Part shown: piece after piece, positions 47,341-58,742 of the stretch
How positions within the stretch are numbered: the first letter of the stretch is position 1
Layout of the letters: every line of letters begins with the position of its first letter
DNA from: Anaeramoeba flamelloides
Taxonomy: Eukaryota; Metamonada; Anaeramoebidae
Direction: 5' to 3'
Assembly: GCA_027625915.1 (NCBI GenBank)
Contig: JANTQA010000029.1
Coordinates: 9,858,001 to 9,922,000, forward strand
DNA length: 64,000 nucleotides
Made by a program: the position numbers and the translations under genes
Notes under the pieces: model-generated
The model's input: only the letters and a program-made list of their open reading frames with translations
What the model was told of the DNA's origin: nothing
Database searches by the model: none

Positions 47341-48770
47341 TTATTTTGAATACTGAAATAGTAATAAAGTTTTGTCTTTTATTTTGTTTACTTTCTTTTG
47401 GGAAATTACAAAATTAGTATTTCTTCCCTTTTTCACCTATTGTTTTTATTACGTATCGAGTCATTTTATTCTTGATTTGCTCTATACCCCAGGAGTGACT
47501 TGGAAATAAAAAAGGGTATTGTGTAATTGCATTTCTTTTCATTCACAAAATTCAAATAAAAAAAAAAATTTGTAAAAGTATCGAAATTGTAAAAAAATTA
47601 AAAAAGATTTCGAAATTTCGAAAAATCAAAATGTAAAAAAAAAATCTTTGTTTCTTTTTTTTTAAATTTCCAAAGGGTTAAATTTCTTCAATTTAAGGGG
47701 GTAATTACATTTTTCATTTTTTGAGTGCCACCATTTATCTGAAACTGAATTATTCAAATCATTTCTTTAGCCAAATACATTTACATTTTCATTTTCATAA
47801 ATACTAGAGTGTCAGATATCCTAGTATAATATATTTTCATATCAACTAAAAAAACGCAAATCAAAAAAATGAAAAAAATGATCCAAAAAAAATTAAATAA
47901 AAATCATTTATTACTTGATCTTATCGATAACATTTTACACAATTACTTATTCTTGATTTGGTTTTATTTTTAATTCTTTATAAAAAAAATTATGTTTGTA
48001 AAATTTTTGATAAACAAATTACTGTTTATTTCTAAAGAATTTCCAAAATGAATTTAAAAATCCTATTTTCATTTATGTCATCTAATTCTAGTTTTATGTC
48101 AGAAAATCAGAGATTTTTTTAATTTTTCTTGAGAATAAGGGTTTATTGGACAAATTCGTTTGAATTGTTAATTATTTATTTTCCATTAAAATGAGAACTA
48201 AAAATAATTCAGAATCTGATTGAAATTTATTATTGAATTTTTCAATTATTTTGATTTGAATCTTTTGTAAATATTTTTTGATTCCAAAAATTCAACCCTT
48301 TTATTTTTAATTTTTTGAAATAATATTCCTTGTTTTGGCTTTTTTTGATAAAAATATTTTAAAAAAGCATTTTAAAAGCAAATTTGTAACAAAAAATTTG
48401 TAAAACTATAATAAATAGTAATGGGGCGAGAAATTCAAGGACAAAAATAGTTTGTATTCATAAAAATAAGAAGTTAAAGAAAACCAATCTTAAAAAATAG
48501 TCTTTTATCGATTTTTTTTTTCCATTTTTGATTTCAACAAATTTATTTGGAATGGTGATCTTTTGTGTTTGGTCTTCTAAAAGAAAATATTTGTTTCAAA
48601 TGCGCACCCTTTCAGGTATATTTTTTTAGTTTACTGTTTAATTAATTTCAATCTTTCGTATAAACACATCTCTAGATCCAAAACCAAATTTAATAAAACC
48701 AAAAAGTGAATCAAAAAAAAATGTTCAAAAAATTGAAAAATTTAAGATTCAAACAACCTATAATTGTTTA
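47341..48770. other. Flank of copy 3, paralogous to about 58190-59490
   Basis: Non-coding. It starts with about 100 bp matching the upstream flank of copy 2 (ACTTTCTTTTGGGAAATT), then a family D fragment near 47455-47590, then DNA collinear with the far flank of copy 4. No gene is recognised. Confidence 0.5.
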
Positions 48771-49306
48771 GAAAGAAGAGAAATAATAAACACAATATTA
48801 GAACTGAGATTCATAATAAAATTACCTTAACAAACCAAAAAATAAAAAAAAAAAAATTGAAAAAATTTTTAGAGTTCCACTTTCAATTGGGATGTCTTGT
48901 TTAAAATTTCTCAATTTATTTGGAATATTAAAATTGTTGGCAATAAGTTTTTTTAATTCTAAATGTATTCGTTTTTATATAAAAATATAAATCCTAACTT
49001 TTCTTTATGTTAATTTAGAGTTTCAAACATTTTTTTTTTCAAAGTTAAATTTTTAAATAAAAAAGAAAGAAAAGAAAAGAAAAAGCAAAAAACAAAAACA
49101 AAAACTTTACATTATGATCTAAAAAAAACAGATTTAAAAATTGAAAATTTATTTTGAGATGAGAAATGAATGTAATCATAGAATATTTTTTTTTTCTTCA
49201 ATAAAATTGGTCCCCTAGCTAAAAAAGAGTTTATAACTTAAAAAAAGTATTATAATATTTTTCGTTTACAATTATGTGAATTTTTGAAAAGTATGTGAAC
49301 TTTACT

Positions 49307-50472
49307 TCCCATTTCAAACAATATGACTTATCTAAATTAATAAATGGACATATAAAATAAATTCCAAAAATTTGGACACATTTTAAACAGTTGAAAGAAT
49401 AATAAAACTACACTTTAAATTCAATTTGGGAATAATTTTGATTTTACAAAATATTTCTTTTTATATCTTTTTTGTTTTTATTTCATAACCTTTTCTCCAG
49501 TTATGAAATAAGTTTTGTTAAGATCTGTAAATTTTTTTCAATGTTTAAAAGAAGGTTATTGTTGAGTTTGTTAAAGAGAAAAAATCACATGCAATTTTAG
49601 ATGGTTTTTAATGATTTCATCGATCAACAATTGTTGGTGAAATTTCAACAAATTTACCAATACATTTTTTTTTCAGCTCGTTTTGCTATTTTGGATACAC
49701 TGGTTTTTTATTTTTGAGTTTTATATTTTTTTCTTTTATTTGGATAAAAATGATAACTTATAAAAAAATTAATAATATGTTACTTAAATGTGGTTTTATA
49801 TTATGTTATGGAAAAATTCAATTAAATTTGGAGTTTTTATTTTTTTTACCTATTCTTGATTTAAGGTGTGTCAGAATTTTTGGAATGGGGTTTATATATA
49901 TATATATATATAGATACAGATATCCTTTTATTTTCAAGAACAACATAAATTCAGTCTGATTAATAATTTAATCAGAATAATTCCAAATATATAAATAAAA
50001 CTGATATTTTAAAAAAAAAATCAATCCAAAAATAAAAAAAATAATAATTCACTATTTTTGTAATGTGCATTAGGGCATTTTGATTAATGTAGGTTCAAAA
50101 AAAAATGTTAACATGATTAATTTAGTAATAATTAGATTCAGTTTATAAGGTATTATATGGTCACAATTTTCTAATTGATTATTTGTATTTTCGATTGTTT
50201 TTTTTTTTCATTTCTTGATCTTATGCAAGAAAAAAAAAGTAAAAAGAAATCCGATCAGAGTAAAAAAAAAGATAAAATAAAAATGAAATGACAAAAAATA
50301 ATGAAAAACAAGAGTTTTAAAACAATTGAAAAAAGTAATATAAAAATTTTACGAATTTAAATAAAAAGATTCTTATCTAAAAATTGAAAGATTTTATTAG
50401 GAAGAATATGAGATAAAACGATTTAACGAATTCCAATAACATGTTAAAGTTGAAAAAAAAAATTTTGTTTAA
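49307..50472. mobile_element. TIR element, family C (copy 6), interrupted
   Basis: It starts CATTTCAAACAATATGACTT and resumes after the 49361-49886 insertion with a (TA)n run and TTTTATTTTCAAGAACAACA, ending near ATGTTAAAGTTGAAAAA. It is the duplicate of 40506-41138. Confidence 0.55.
49361..49886 (+). mobile_element. TIR element, family B (copy 2)
   Basis: 526 bp with ends ATTCCAAAAATTTGGACACA and TGTGTCAGAATTTTTGGAAT. Full-length homologue of 10066-10596. The equivalent place in unit A (about 40550) lacks it. Confidence 0.75.
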
Positions 50473-50705
50473 TAACTAATTTTTAGTTTGAATGAGATTT
50501 ATTGTATAGTGTTAATTGTTTAAAATTGTTTTTCTATTAAAGAAATAAATTTTTATTGACCTCAACTATGTCTTTTAAATTCCAAGAGGGTATATATAGT
50601 TGTGACTAGAAACAATCCAAGTTGAATATTTCGCTCAATTTAGTTTTCTAATCTTATTGAGTTTCATATTTGAAATTATTAATTTTGAATTTTGTTGGTA
50701 TTTTT

Positions 50706-50951
50706 ATTTATGATTTTTCTTCTTTTTTATACTATTTACCTTTTCCAAAAATTTCATTTCTTAAACAGTTACCAAGATTATAACAACTACTTGAATTGAA
50801 ATATTTGATAGTTTATTAAAAAGTATTTTAGTGCTCTTAGGATCTAGATTTACCAAAATTTCATAAATAAAAAGATAAAACTTTAATTTTACTAATATCA
50901 ACATTTAAAATTTCACAGAAAATAGTTGAAAAAAAAAAAAAAAAAATTAAA
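50706..50951. other. Inverted segment (orientation B)
   Basis: Counterpart of 41375-41623 in the opposite orientation. It is bordered by T-run/A-run sequences (TTTTTATTTATGATTTTTC on the left, a long A-run then TTAAAGTTAG on the right). Confidence 0.8.
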
Positions 50952-52046
50952 GTTAGAGAAATTTATCTTGTTTTTTTCTGGATTAGATTATTTTTTTTTG
51001 AGATCTAATACTAAACACCTTGACTTGTTTTTTTCAGATTATATTTTTATTATTTTTTATAATTATTTTATTTGAATCTAATTTTATAAAAAAATATTCC
51101 CCAAAAATAAATATTCTAGTAATCTCAAAAAAATAAATTAAAAATTAGAATTAGTTTTTTATCAAAATTATATTTTCAAAAAGAGAATTTTATGTTTCTT
51201 AAGGATATTTTATTTATTTATTTATTTAATTTTATCATATATTTTAAAAATATAATTCATTTTTTTTGAGTGATATAATTTTAATTGTATTAAATAAATT
51301 TTTTTGATTGATAAATGTTATTTTTTTTTTGTTTTTGTTTTTGTTATTCTTGAAATGTATTAGTAACTTTTAACTATTAATAATATAACAACCACTTTGT
51401 TTTTATCTTAAAAAATGATCAAATATATTTTCTTGAACATTATTTGTATCTTCACAAATAAAAAGCTCTTATTTTTTTGAATTTTTAAAACTTTTTTTGT
51501 TTTTATAGAAAACATTTTTTTAAAATATTTAATTGAATTGAATTTAGATAAGTAACAATATATATCTGAATTATTAAAATCAAAAAATACTTTTTTCTAT
51601 TATTTTTCTAATGTTTAAAAGTTATTCTTCTGGATATTTTAATAATCCTTGAATTTGAGTTTATAATTCTTTTTAACATGTATAAAATTATTTTTTTATT
51701 TTTATTTTAATTTCAAATCATTTTTTAAAGTTTTTAATTATTATTTTACTCAATATTATAAATAAATCTAATAAAATTAATTTTTTCTCTTTTAACTATT
51801 TTTTACTTTAAATTATATTAAAATTTGGATTGTAAGACGAATTACTAAATAAATTTATTAAAACATAAATATTCTTTTAAAATCTTATATTTTAATCTTG
51901 ATGAAATTTGGTTCAATAATGTTTTTTTTTATGATAAATATAAATATAAAGATTAATATTATTTCTCTTTTTTTTTTTTGTTTGTATTATTTTGTAATAT
52001 TCTTATATTATTATTTAAATATTATATTAGTATTTGTTTTTGAAAA

Positions 52047-55000
52047 TTAAATATGAAATGTTTTTCTATTGGCCTTATCCACATATAAATAATAATTCAT
52101 AAATTTCATAAACAAATTACAAAATCTATATTTCCATAGAAAATCAGCTTTCTCTTGATACCATTTTAAGATTATTATTGAAATATTTGAAATCCATTTT
52201 TCTTGAATTGAATTTAATATAAATTGATTTTTGTTTTGATTTGATATATAATGATTTATGATTATTTTTGAAAAGGTATTGAATTTTTTATTTTTAGAAT
52301 TATTTATTTTGGAATAAAAATTCAATAATAATCGAAAATTATGATTTTTTTTTGATTTTATAATCAAATAAATTGGTTCTTTTTGATTTGATAAACGAGA
52401 ATTGTTTGAAGAATCATTCAAAGATTTGAGGGTTTTTTTGATTTTAGATTTCTTGATATTATATTTAATTCTTTTTTTCATTTCTAAAAATGAAATAATA
52501 AGTAAAATAAACAAAACTGTTGAAAATATTGCAATGATTAAATTTGCTAAGTTAAGATATAATTGTTCATTATTTCGTTTTTCCTTTGTTAAAAACAACA
52601 TACTTATGAAGAATATCAACACAGTTATTGTTAACAAAGAAAATTCATAAAAGTTTCTGTTTGGTGTGTTATATGGTTTATAAATATTTTGGATAATTAT
52701 TGAAAATAATAAACAACAAATTAATAAGATGATTTGAACCAATGGATAATTAGTCAAATAGATTTCAAAAATGACAATGAAAAATTTTCTAAAAATGATA
52801 ATGATTTCCCAATAGAAATATTCGATTTTATATCTTGAATATAACAAGCTTAATCTTTGATTAAATACCTTTTCATTAACTTTTTTTGAATGATACCAAA
52901 GCATTGTTGCAAAGAAAATTGGGATTCCAATGATATATAATATCATAAAAACAATGACAAATGGTAAAAGTTGATACCACCATTGATCAAAACAAAAATG
53001 ATTTTTTATCTGGTTGGAAAATATATTGTTTAAAATTTGATGAATAATTACAATCAAAAAATTCAAAGATTTTCAAAGCCAAAATTAAATATAATACTAA
53101 TAAAGATGCAACAAACACATTTATACAAGTGTTTAAAAATACTTTTAAATTTTCTTTGGACCAACTATTCAAAAATATTTTCATTAAAAATGATCTGATT
53201 AAAGATAATATGAATAATAATTTGTTTTGATTTTGGCTTTTGTTTGGTTTGGCACATAAATTTGGAAATTTGTTGATTAATATTGGACCAATAAATTTGA
53301 CCAAATGTGAATGTATAAATAAGAAAATATAAATCAACAATAAAATAAATATCAAAATAAAAGGCAATAACATTATAATAAACCATTTTTCTTCATAATT
53401 TAAATTGATAGAACACTCCAATGCCAAGAAATCAATATTAAAATTTATAATTGAAAAAAATTGGAAAAAATTAATCAATTTGATTGGCCAATTGTAATCT
53501 AGTTTTGGTAAAATTGCAATAACTTGTAAAAAATTGATAAAAATTGAAAATGATCCAAAATAATTTTTGCCTTTTTTAGCAATGATCAAGAGAAGAATAA
53601 TCAAAATCACAAATAATATAAAAAATAAGATCAATCTTGAATTGTTATTAATTGGGCATATTTCACATTGATCTTCAAATTTATAAAAGCCACTCAAGCA
53701 TTCAGAACAAAGATAACCAGTATATCCTAATTCAGAATCACATTTCTCAGTTTCATAACCTGGACAAGATTCAAAGTTTTTACATTTAATTAAAGTATTG
53801 AGATCTGTTTTGGAACTCCAATAACCTTCACTTGGAAGAGGATATTGTTGATTAAATTTATTGCAAATCCCATTATCTGGACATTTTTGACAATTTGTTC
53901 CAGGTTCACCATAATATCCAACTGAACAAAAGCATTCCTTGATTGATTTGGTTTGGGTTGTTAAGGTTTCTGAAAATAATGGGCAATATAAACATTTGGT
54001 TGTTCCAATATATTGTTGGTATGTATTAAATTCACAATTCTTGCATTGAAATTGACCATTTTCATTTTGATAAGTGCCCGATGGACACAATTCACAAGTA
54101 GATGTGCCTTTTTGGTCTGTATAGCTTCCCTGGAGACAATACATACATTTGCTTTGTCCTTTGGAATTTTGATATGTACCAATTGGACACAAATTGCAAC
54201 TAGATTGTGATTCAAGTGCATTGTATTCACCCATCATACATTCAAGGCAAACTTGTTCTGAAGTTGAACCTTCGTATGGGTTATAGGTACCCACAGGACA
54301 ACTTTGACAATGAGTTTGTCCTGTTAAATTTTGATAAGTTCCTGATGGACACAAATGACATTGGTTTTGTACTTTTTGTTCGATTTCTTTTTTTATTTTT
54401 CTTCCTCTTATCCTTTTCCTTTCACTTACTTTTCCTCTTCCTACTCTTTCTTTCCCACCTACTTCTTCATTCGCTATTCTTTCCTCTTGTTCTTCCCCAA
54501 CTGTTCCTTTTTCTTTTCCACTTACTGATCCTTTTTCTTTTCCAAGAAGTTGACCAGTCCAATAAGTTCCCTTTTCACAGGGGATGCAATCATCAATTGA
54601 TGTTGATCTTTGGTTTTTAGTATAGGTACCAATTGGGCATTCCTTGCATTCTGTTTTGCTTTCTTGATCTTGATAAGTATTTAAGGGACAATCATAACAA
54701 AACCTTTGTCCTTCCTTATTTTGATATGTTCCAACTGAACAATTCATACAATTTGGTTGTCTTATTTGGTTTTGATAAGAACCAACTGGACATATTTTAC
54801 ATTCAGGTTGTTCTTCTAAATCTTGAAAAAAACCTTTTGGGCAATCATAACAAAAAAGTGAGCCTTCCTTATCTTGATATTGTCCAACTGTACATTTTTT
54901 ACAATCTTTTTGTTTTTTTTGGCTTTGATAAGAACCAACTGGGCATATTTGGCAATTAGTTTGTCCTTCTAAATCTTGAAAAAAACCTTTTTGGCAATCA

Positions 55001-56625
55001 TCACAAAAAGTTGTGCCTGTCTTATTCTGATATTGTCCAACTGTACATTTTTTACAATATGTTTGTCCTTCTTGATCTTGATAAGTACCTGCTGGGCATT
55101 CTTGACATTCATTAGCAATCGTTGAATTGGTAAAAAATCTATTGTTACAATAACAGACCAATTTACTTGAATATATCTGTGCGAATACTCCTGAAAAAGA
55201 TCCATCAGCATCTTCTTCAATAGATTCTACAATTCTACCTCTTTCCCAAGTTATTACAAATCGATCTTCATCTTCTCCATCACCTCCTCCAATTGTAGTA
55301 ATTTTTGGATTTCGATTACTAAGATTTGGTGTTTCTTTATCATTGATCAAAAAATCATCATTAAATAATGCTTCACCAGTATTTGAATCATATATTTTGA
55401 GATAAATATCATACCGATATCCATTTAGATGATCACTTTGCCAAGCAATTGCAAATTTTTCTCGACCACTCCCCATTATTCTCTGGATATCTGGATTCAT
55501 TTGATCGTTATTTGTCTCATTGTTTACTTGAAATTCATTTCCAATTTTCGAATTGTCTGTTGAATTATATATTTGAGCAAATATACCTTCATAAGATTCG
55601 TCTTGTAATTGAATTGGCCAACTAATAACATATTTTTCTTCACCAGAAGTTATTGTTGGATATTCTTGGTGTTTTTTTGTATGATTGTTAGCTTTGAATT
55701 CATTTCCAATTTTAGAATGGTCTGTTGAATTAAATACTTGTGAATAAATTTCTTCATAAGATCCATCTAGGCCTTTACTTAACCAACTAATTACAAATTT
55801 ATCATTTTCTTCATCTTCTCCTTCTTCTGTATTTTTCTGATTCCAAAGGTTGCTAATTACAGGAGTATATTGTTGACCTTCAGAGTAGGTATTAACTTGA
55901 AATTCAGGGCCTATTTTGGATGAATCTGTTGAATTGAATACTTGGGCAAAGATCCCTTCATCAGAGCTATCTTGTGTGTCACTTTGCCAAGCAATCACAA
56001 ACTTATCATCGGCATAATCTTTTCCATAAATCGGAGAAATTGCTGGGTGATCTTGATTATTAGTTGTATAATTATTGACTCGAAGTTCGAGGCCTATTTT
56101 GGAATGGTCTGTTGAATTAAAGACCTGAGCATAGACTCCATAATAAGAGCCATCTTGTCCGTAACTTTGCCACGATATAACAAATTTTTCTTTATTTTCA
56201 GAACAGATCTTCTTTGTGTTTCCCATTGAAGATCCTCTTCCAATTGAAGTAATCAATGGTTCTGTTTGATCATAAGATGTATAATTATTAACCTGAAATT
56301 CATTTCCAATTTTGGAGCCATCTGTTGAATTAAATACTTGAGCAAAGATTCCATCATTTGAGCCATCTTGATATTCACTTTCCCAACATATAACAAATTT
56401 TTGGTTCTGGCATCCAATTGCTGCTATTGATGGGTTTTCTTGATTATCTAAAGTATAGTTATTAACTTGGAATTCACTGCCTATTTTAACGGGGTGGTAA
56501 GTTCTTGTGCAATAATTACTTGTACTTTCACATAAACAACATGATAATTCTCGTTCGAAAAAGATGAAAAAAAAAAAGTAAAAAGATATTAAAAATATTT
56601 TGGTTTTCTTTTCGAGAAATGTCAT
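52047..56625 (-). pseudogene. Receptor-like protein, copy 4, one frameshift, extra cysteine repeats
   Basis: The start is set at MTFLEKKTKIF (ATG 56623-56625). The frame stays open for 36 more codons upstream, but those are leader sequence conserved as non-coding in the other copies. From this start about 1212 codons stay open through the signal peptide, seven propeller-type repeats, the GCC2/GCC3 region, the charged insert and four membrane segments. A T-run of six at 53002-53007, against five in the other three copies, then breaks the frame (QPDKKSFLF against QPDKNHFCFDQWW). The rest of the membrane domain is open in the next frame to the TAA at 52047. The cysteine region is longer than in the other copies through a tandem duplication of about 51 residues (54774-55059). 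Either a young pseudogene or a sequence error. Confidence 0.85.
54774..55059 (-). repeat. Tandem internal duplication in the copy 4 cysteine region
   Basis: Two 153-bp units in frame, each encoding about three GCC2/GCC3 repeats (KKCTVGQYQ, C-x-D-C-x-K-G-F-F-Q-D-L-E, CPVGSYQ). The other copies have one unit. The units differ at many positions, so the duplication is not the newest event. Confidence 0.8.
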
Positions 56626-56629
56626 CTTT

Positions 56630-56790
56630 TTTCTGGGTTGGATCTTTTTATGAATTGGATTTTTTTTTGAGTTTATTGGTTTGAAAATTTTCTTTTTTTT
56701 TTTGTTTTTTGTGTTTTGTTTTTTATTTTTCAATCAGAACAAAAAAAAAAAGGGAAAGAAGAAAAAAATAAAAAATATAAAGTTTTTCAG
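56630..56790 (-). promoter_or_regulatory. Leader and purine block upstream of copy 4
   Basis: It has the CCAACCCAGAAAA leader, a degenerate CACAAAA pair and an ATCAGAAC/poly-purine block (plus-strand reading) that copy 2 also has at 34132-34175. Confidence 0.35.
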
Positions 56791-56889
56791 AATTATTTAA
56801 GACAGAATTCTTTTCCCAAACTTTATCTTTGTTTGGTAATTTTTCTTGGAAAATAAAATTTACTTTTTTTTTGAATTTGAATTTCATAA

Positions 56890-56930
56890 TTTTTTTTTAA
56901 ATTGGAATTACAATATTAGATAACCTTAAG
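56890..56930. repeat. Solo end of the 34311-type TIR element
   Basis: About 44 bp identical to 34290-34332, including TTGGAATTACAATATTAGAT, then unrelated sequence. No matching right end is found nearby. Confidence 0.55.
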
Positions 56931-57446
56931 AAAAAAAAAATAAATACACAAATATTCTCTGATCAAAAAAATTGTAAAGAACGGTTCGGTTCACTTCTTT
57001 AAAGACACAGTGGTTTAAATTTAGATTTAATGAAATTTCGGTTTTTGTTTCCAATTTTAAAAAAAAAAAGCCTTTTTAAAGGTACAATTTTTATTTGTAG
57101 ATAAATTTTGGAAAGTCAAAAAACCTTCATTTTCAAATTCAAATGAAAAAAATATTTTAAGATTTTTCTAAAAACAAAGTTTCTTTTGTAAATTTGTAAA
57201 GGAACTATTCACAAAACCAGTCCATTTTCTGAAAAAGTTTTATCTTTTGTTTTTGTGGTTCAATCTATTACTTGGCAAATTGAAACCAAATTCTTCACAA
57301 AGTATATTTACTTATTAGCTCGCAAAAAAGTCATTTCATTTTTTTCTTTTTCCCATTTTTCTTTAACAGATCCTTCAACCCAACTTAATAAACAGATAAT
57401 GAAAAAGAAAAATCAGAAAAAGAAAAAGTGGAAAATACTGTAGTCA
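56931..57446. other. Intergenic, nothing recognised
   Basis: Mixed AT-rich sequence. One 62-codon open stretch (57255-57443) is Lys-rich at its end and not convincing. Confidence 0.35.
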
Positions 57447-57925
57447 AAATAAAGCGTGCCAAAAAATTTAATGCGTGTTTCAAAATAAAAAGCGTGTTTT
57501 TTTGTTATAGTTGACCAATACATTAACCAATCAAAGAAACCAATAATAAACCCTAAAAAAATATGGTACTGGTTTCTTAAAGTTCTATTATTTAAAAAGA
57601 AATTCTAAAAATGAAGGATCAAATTGGAAAATTTATCTCAAAAAATAGAGTAAATTTTTAGAGAAAATTTTAATCATAAAAAAAACAAACAATTTCAAAA
57701 AATAATTGGGAATATTATGAAAACTTTTCAACTATTTGCGTGAATAATTTAAATTTTACTGAAAATAACCAGACCTTTACTTTCAAAATTGATTTGTACT
57801 TAGGTATACTATTGGGTAGTAGATTGGACATTGCCTTGGTATAAGAATAAAAAAAAGCACGGATAATATTTTGAAACACGGATTATAGTCGTTGTGCACG
57901 CATTATTTTGATCACTTTAAATTAA
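57447..57925 (+). mobile_element. Family J element (copy 2) with subterminal repeats
   Basis: The left part GCGTGTTTCAAAATAAAAAG and the right part AATATTTTGAAACACGGATT are inverted. Further out, GCGTGCC and GTGCACGC are also roughly inverted. It aligns with 24595-25062 and lies where unit A has no counterpart. Confidence 0.6.
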
Positions 57926-58614
57926 AATTTTTTTTTCAATTAATAAATAAAATTAAGTGGAATTTTTGTTTCAACCCAAAAAACATTAAAATTTTCTGGA
58001 TTGAGAATATTTTTTAAAAGGTAAAATCCTACTGATTGTTTTTAATAAATTTGGGTAAAGAAATCTTTCTTAAGATTAAATTTATAATTAATTGTCAAAA
58101 AAAAAAAATTTAAAAAAGAGGGTAAACTTCATTTTTGAAATAAATTTTAGGTCGATCTCGATTTTATATTTCGGATTTGCTGGAAAAAGATTTTTTATCC
58201 CAACAAAAACCTTGATTTGAAAAATTTTTAAGGGAGTTAGTACATTTTTTAAATTTCGAGTGTCATCATTTCTATGAAACTGAATACTTCAAATCATTCC
58301 ATGAGTTAAATTTATTGACATTTTAAAATATAAGGAAGTGGAATATATCCATAATATAATATATTTTCATACCAACTAAAAAATGGAATTCAAAAAATTG
58401 AAAGGATTGATCAAGAAAAAATAAATACAAATCAATTTATGTTAAGCTCATATCTGTAATATTTGATACAATGACTTCTTCTTAATTTGGTTTTGTTTTT
58501 AATTCATCATAAAAATACTTTTGGTTTGAAAATTTTTGATTTACAAATGACTTTTTATTTCTGAAGAATTTCCAAAATGAGCTTTAAAAATCCTATTTTC
58601 ATTTAATTCATCTA

Positions 58615-58742
58615 CAGCCGTTTCAACTCAGGTGTAAATCGCACTCATTCGCTGAATGGTCGGGAAACATTTTAAATTGACTTGAAAGGTTTCCTAACTA
58701 TTCAACGAATGGGTGCGATTCACACCTGGCTTGAAACAGCTG
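58615..58742. mobile_element. 128-bp hairpin MITE, Tc1/mariner-type, TA target duplication
   Basis: The left CAGCCGTTTCAACTCAGGTG and the right CACCTGGCTTGAAACAGCTG are inverted, and the pairing continues through ATCGCAC and ATTCG to a small loop. TA lies on each side. Unit A has the uninterrupted site (ATGTCATCTAATTCTAG near 48075). It is the most GC-rich patch in the window apart from the genes. Confidence 0.85.

Larger units (their letters stand above)
39980..48770. repeat. Segmental duplication unit A (with receptor copy 3)
   Basis: Collinear with 48771-59490. The match covers the downstream flank of about 2.7 kb, the receptor gene, its upstream leader and the distal flank (AATATATTTTCATATCAACT; TTGATTTCAACAAATTTATT). 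Differences are insertions: a family B element and a 128-bp MITE in unit B, material between about 56930 and 58190 in unit B, and a family D fragment in unit A. One segment of about 250 bp is inverted. Boundaries are approximate. Confidence 0.7.

Noticed and set aside
52047-53066. The C-terminal part of copy 4 as an independent gene
   Set aside because: Its first residues are an out-of-frame reading of the neighbouring exon before it joins the homologous frame. It is a frameshift remainder.
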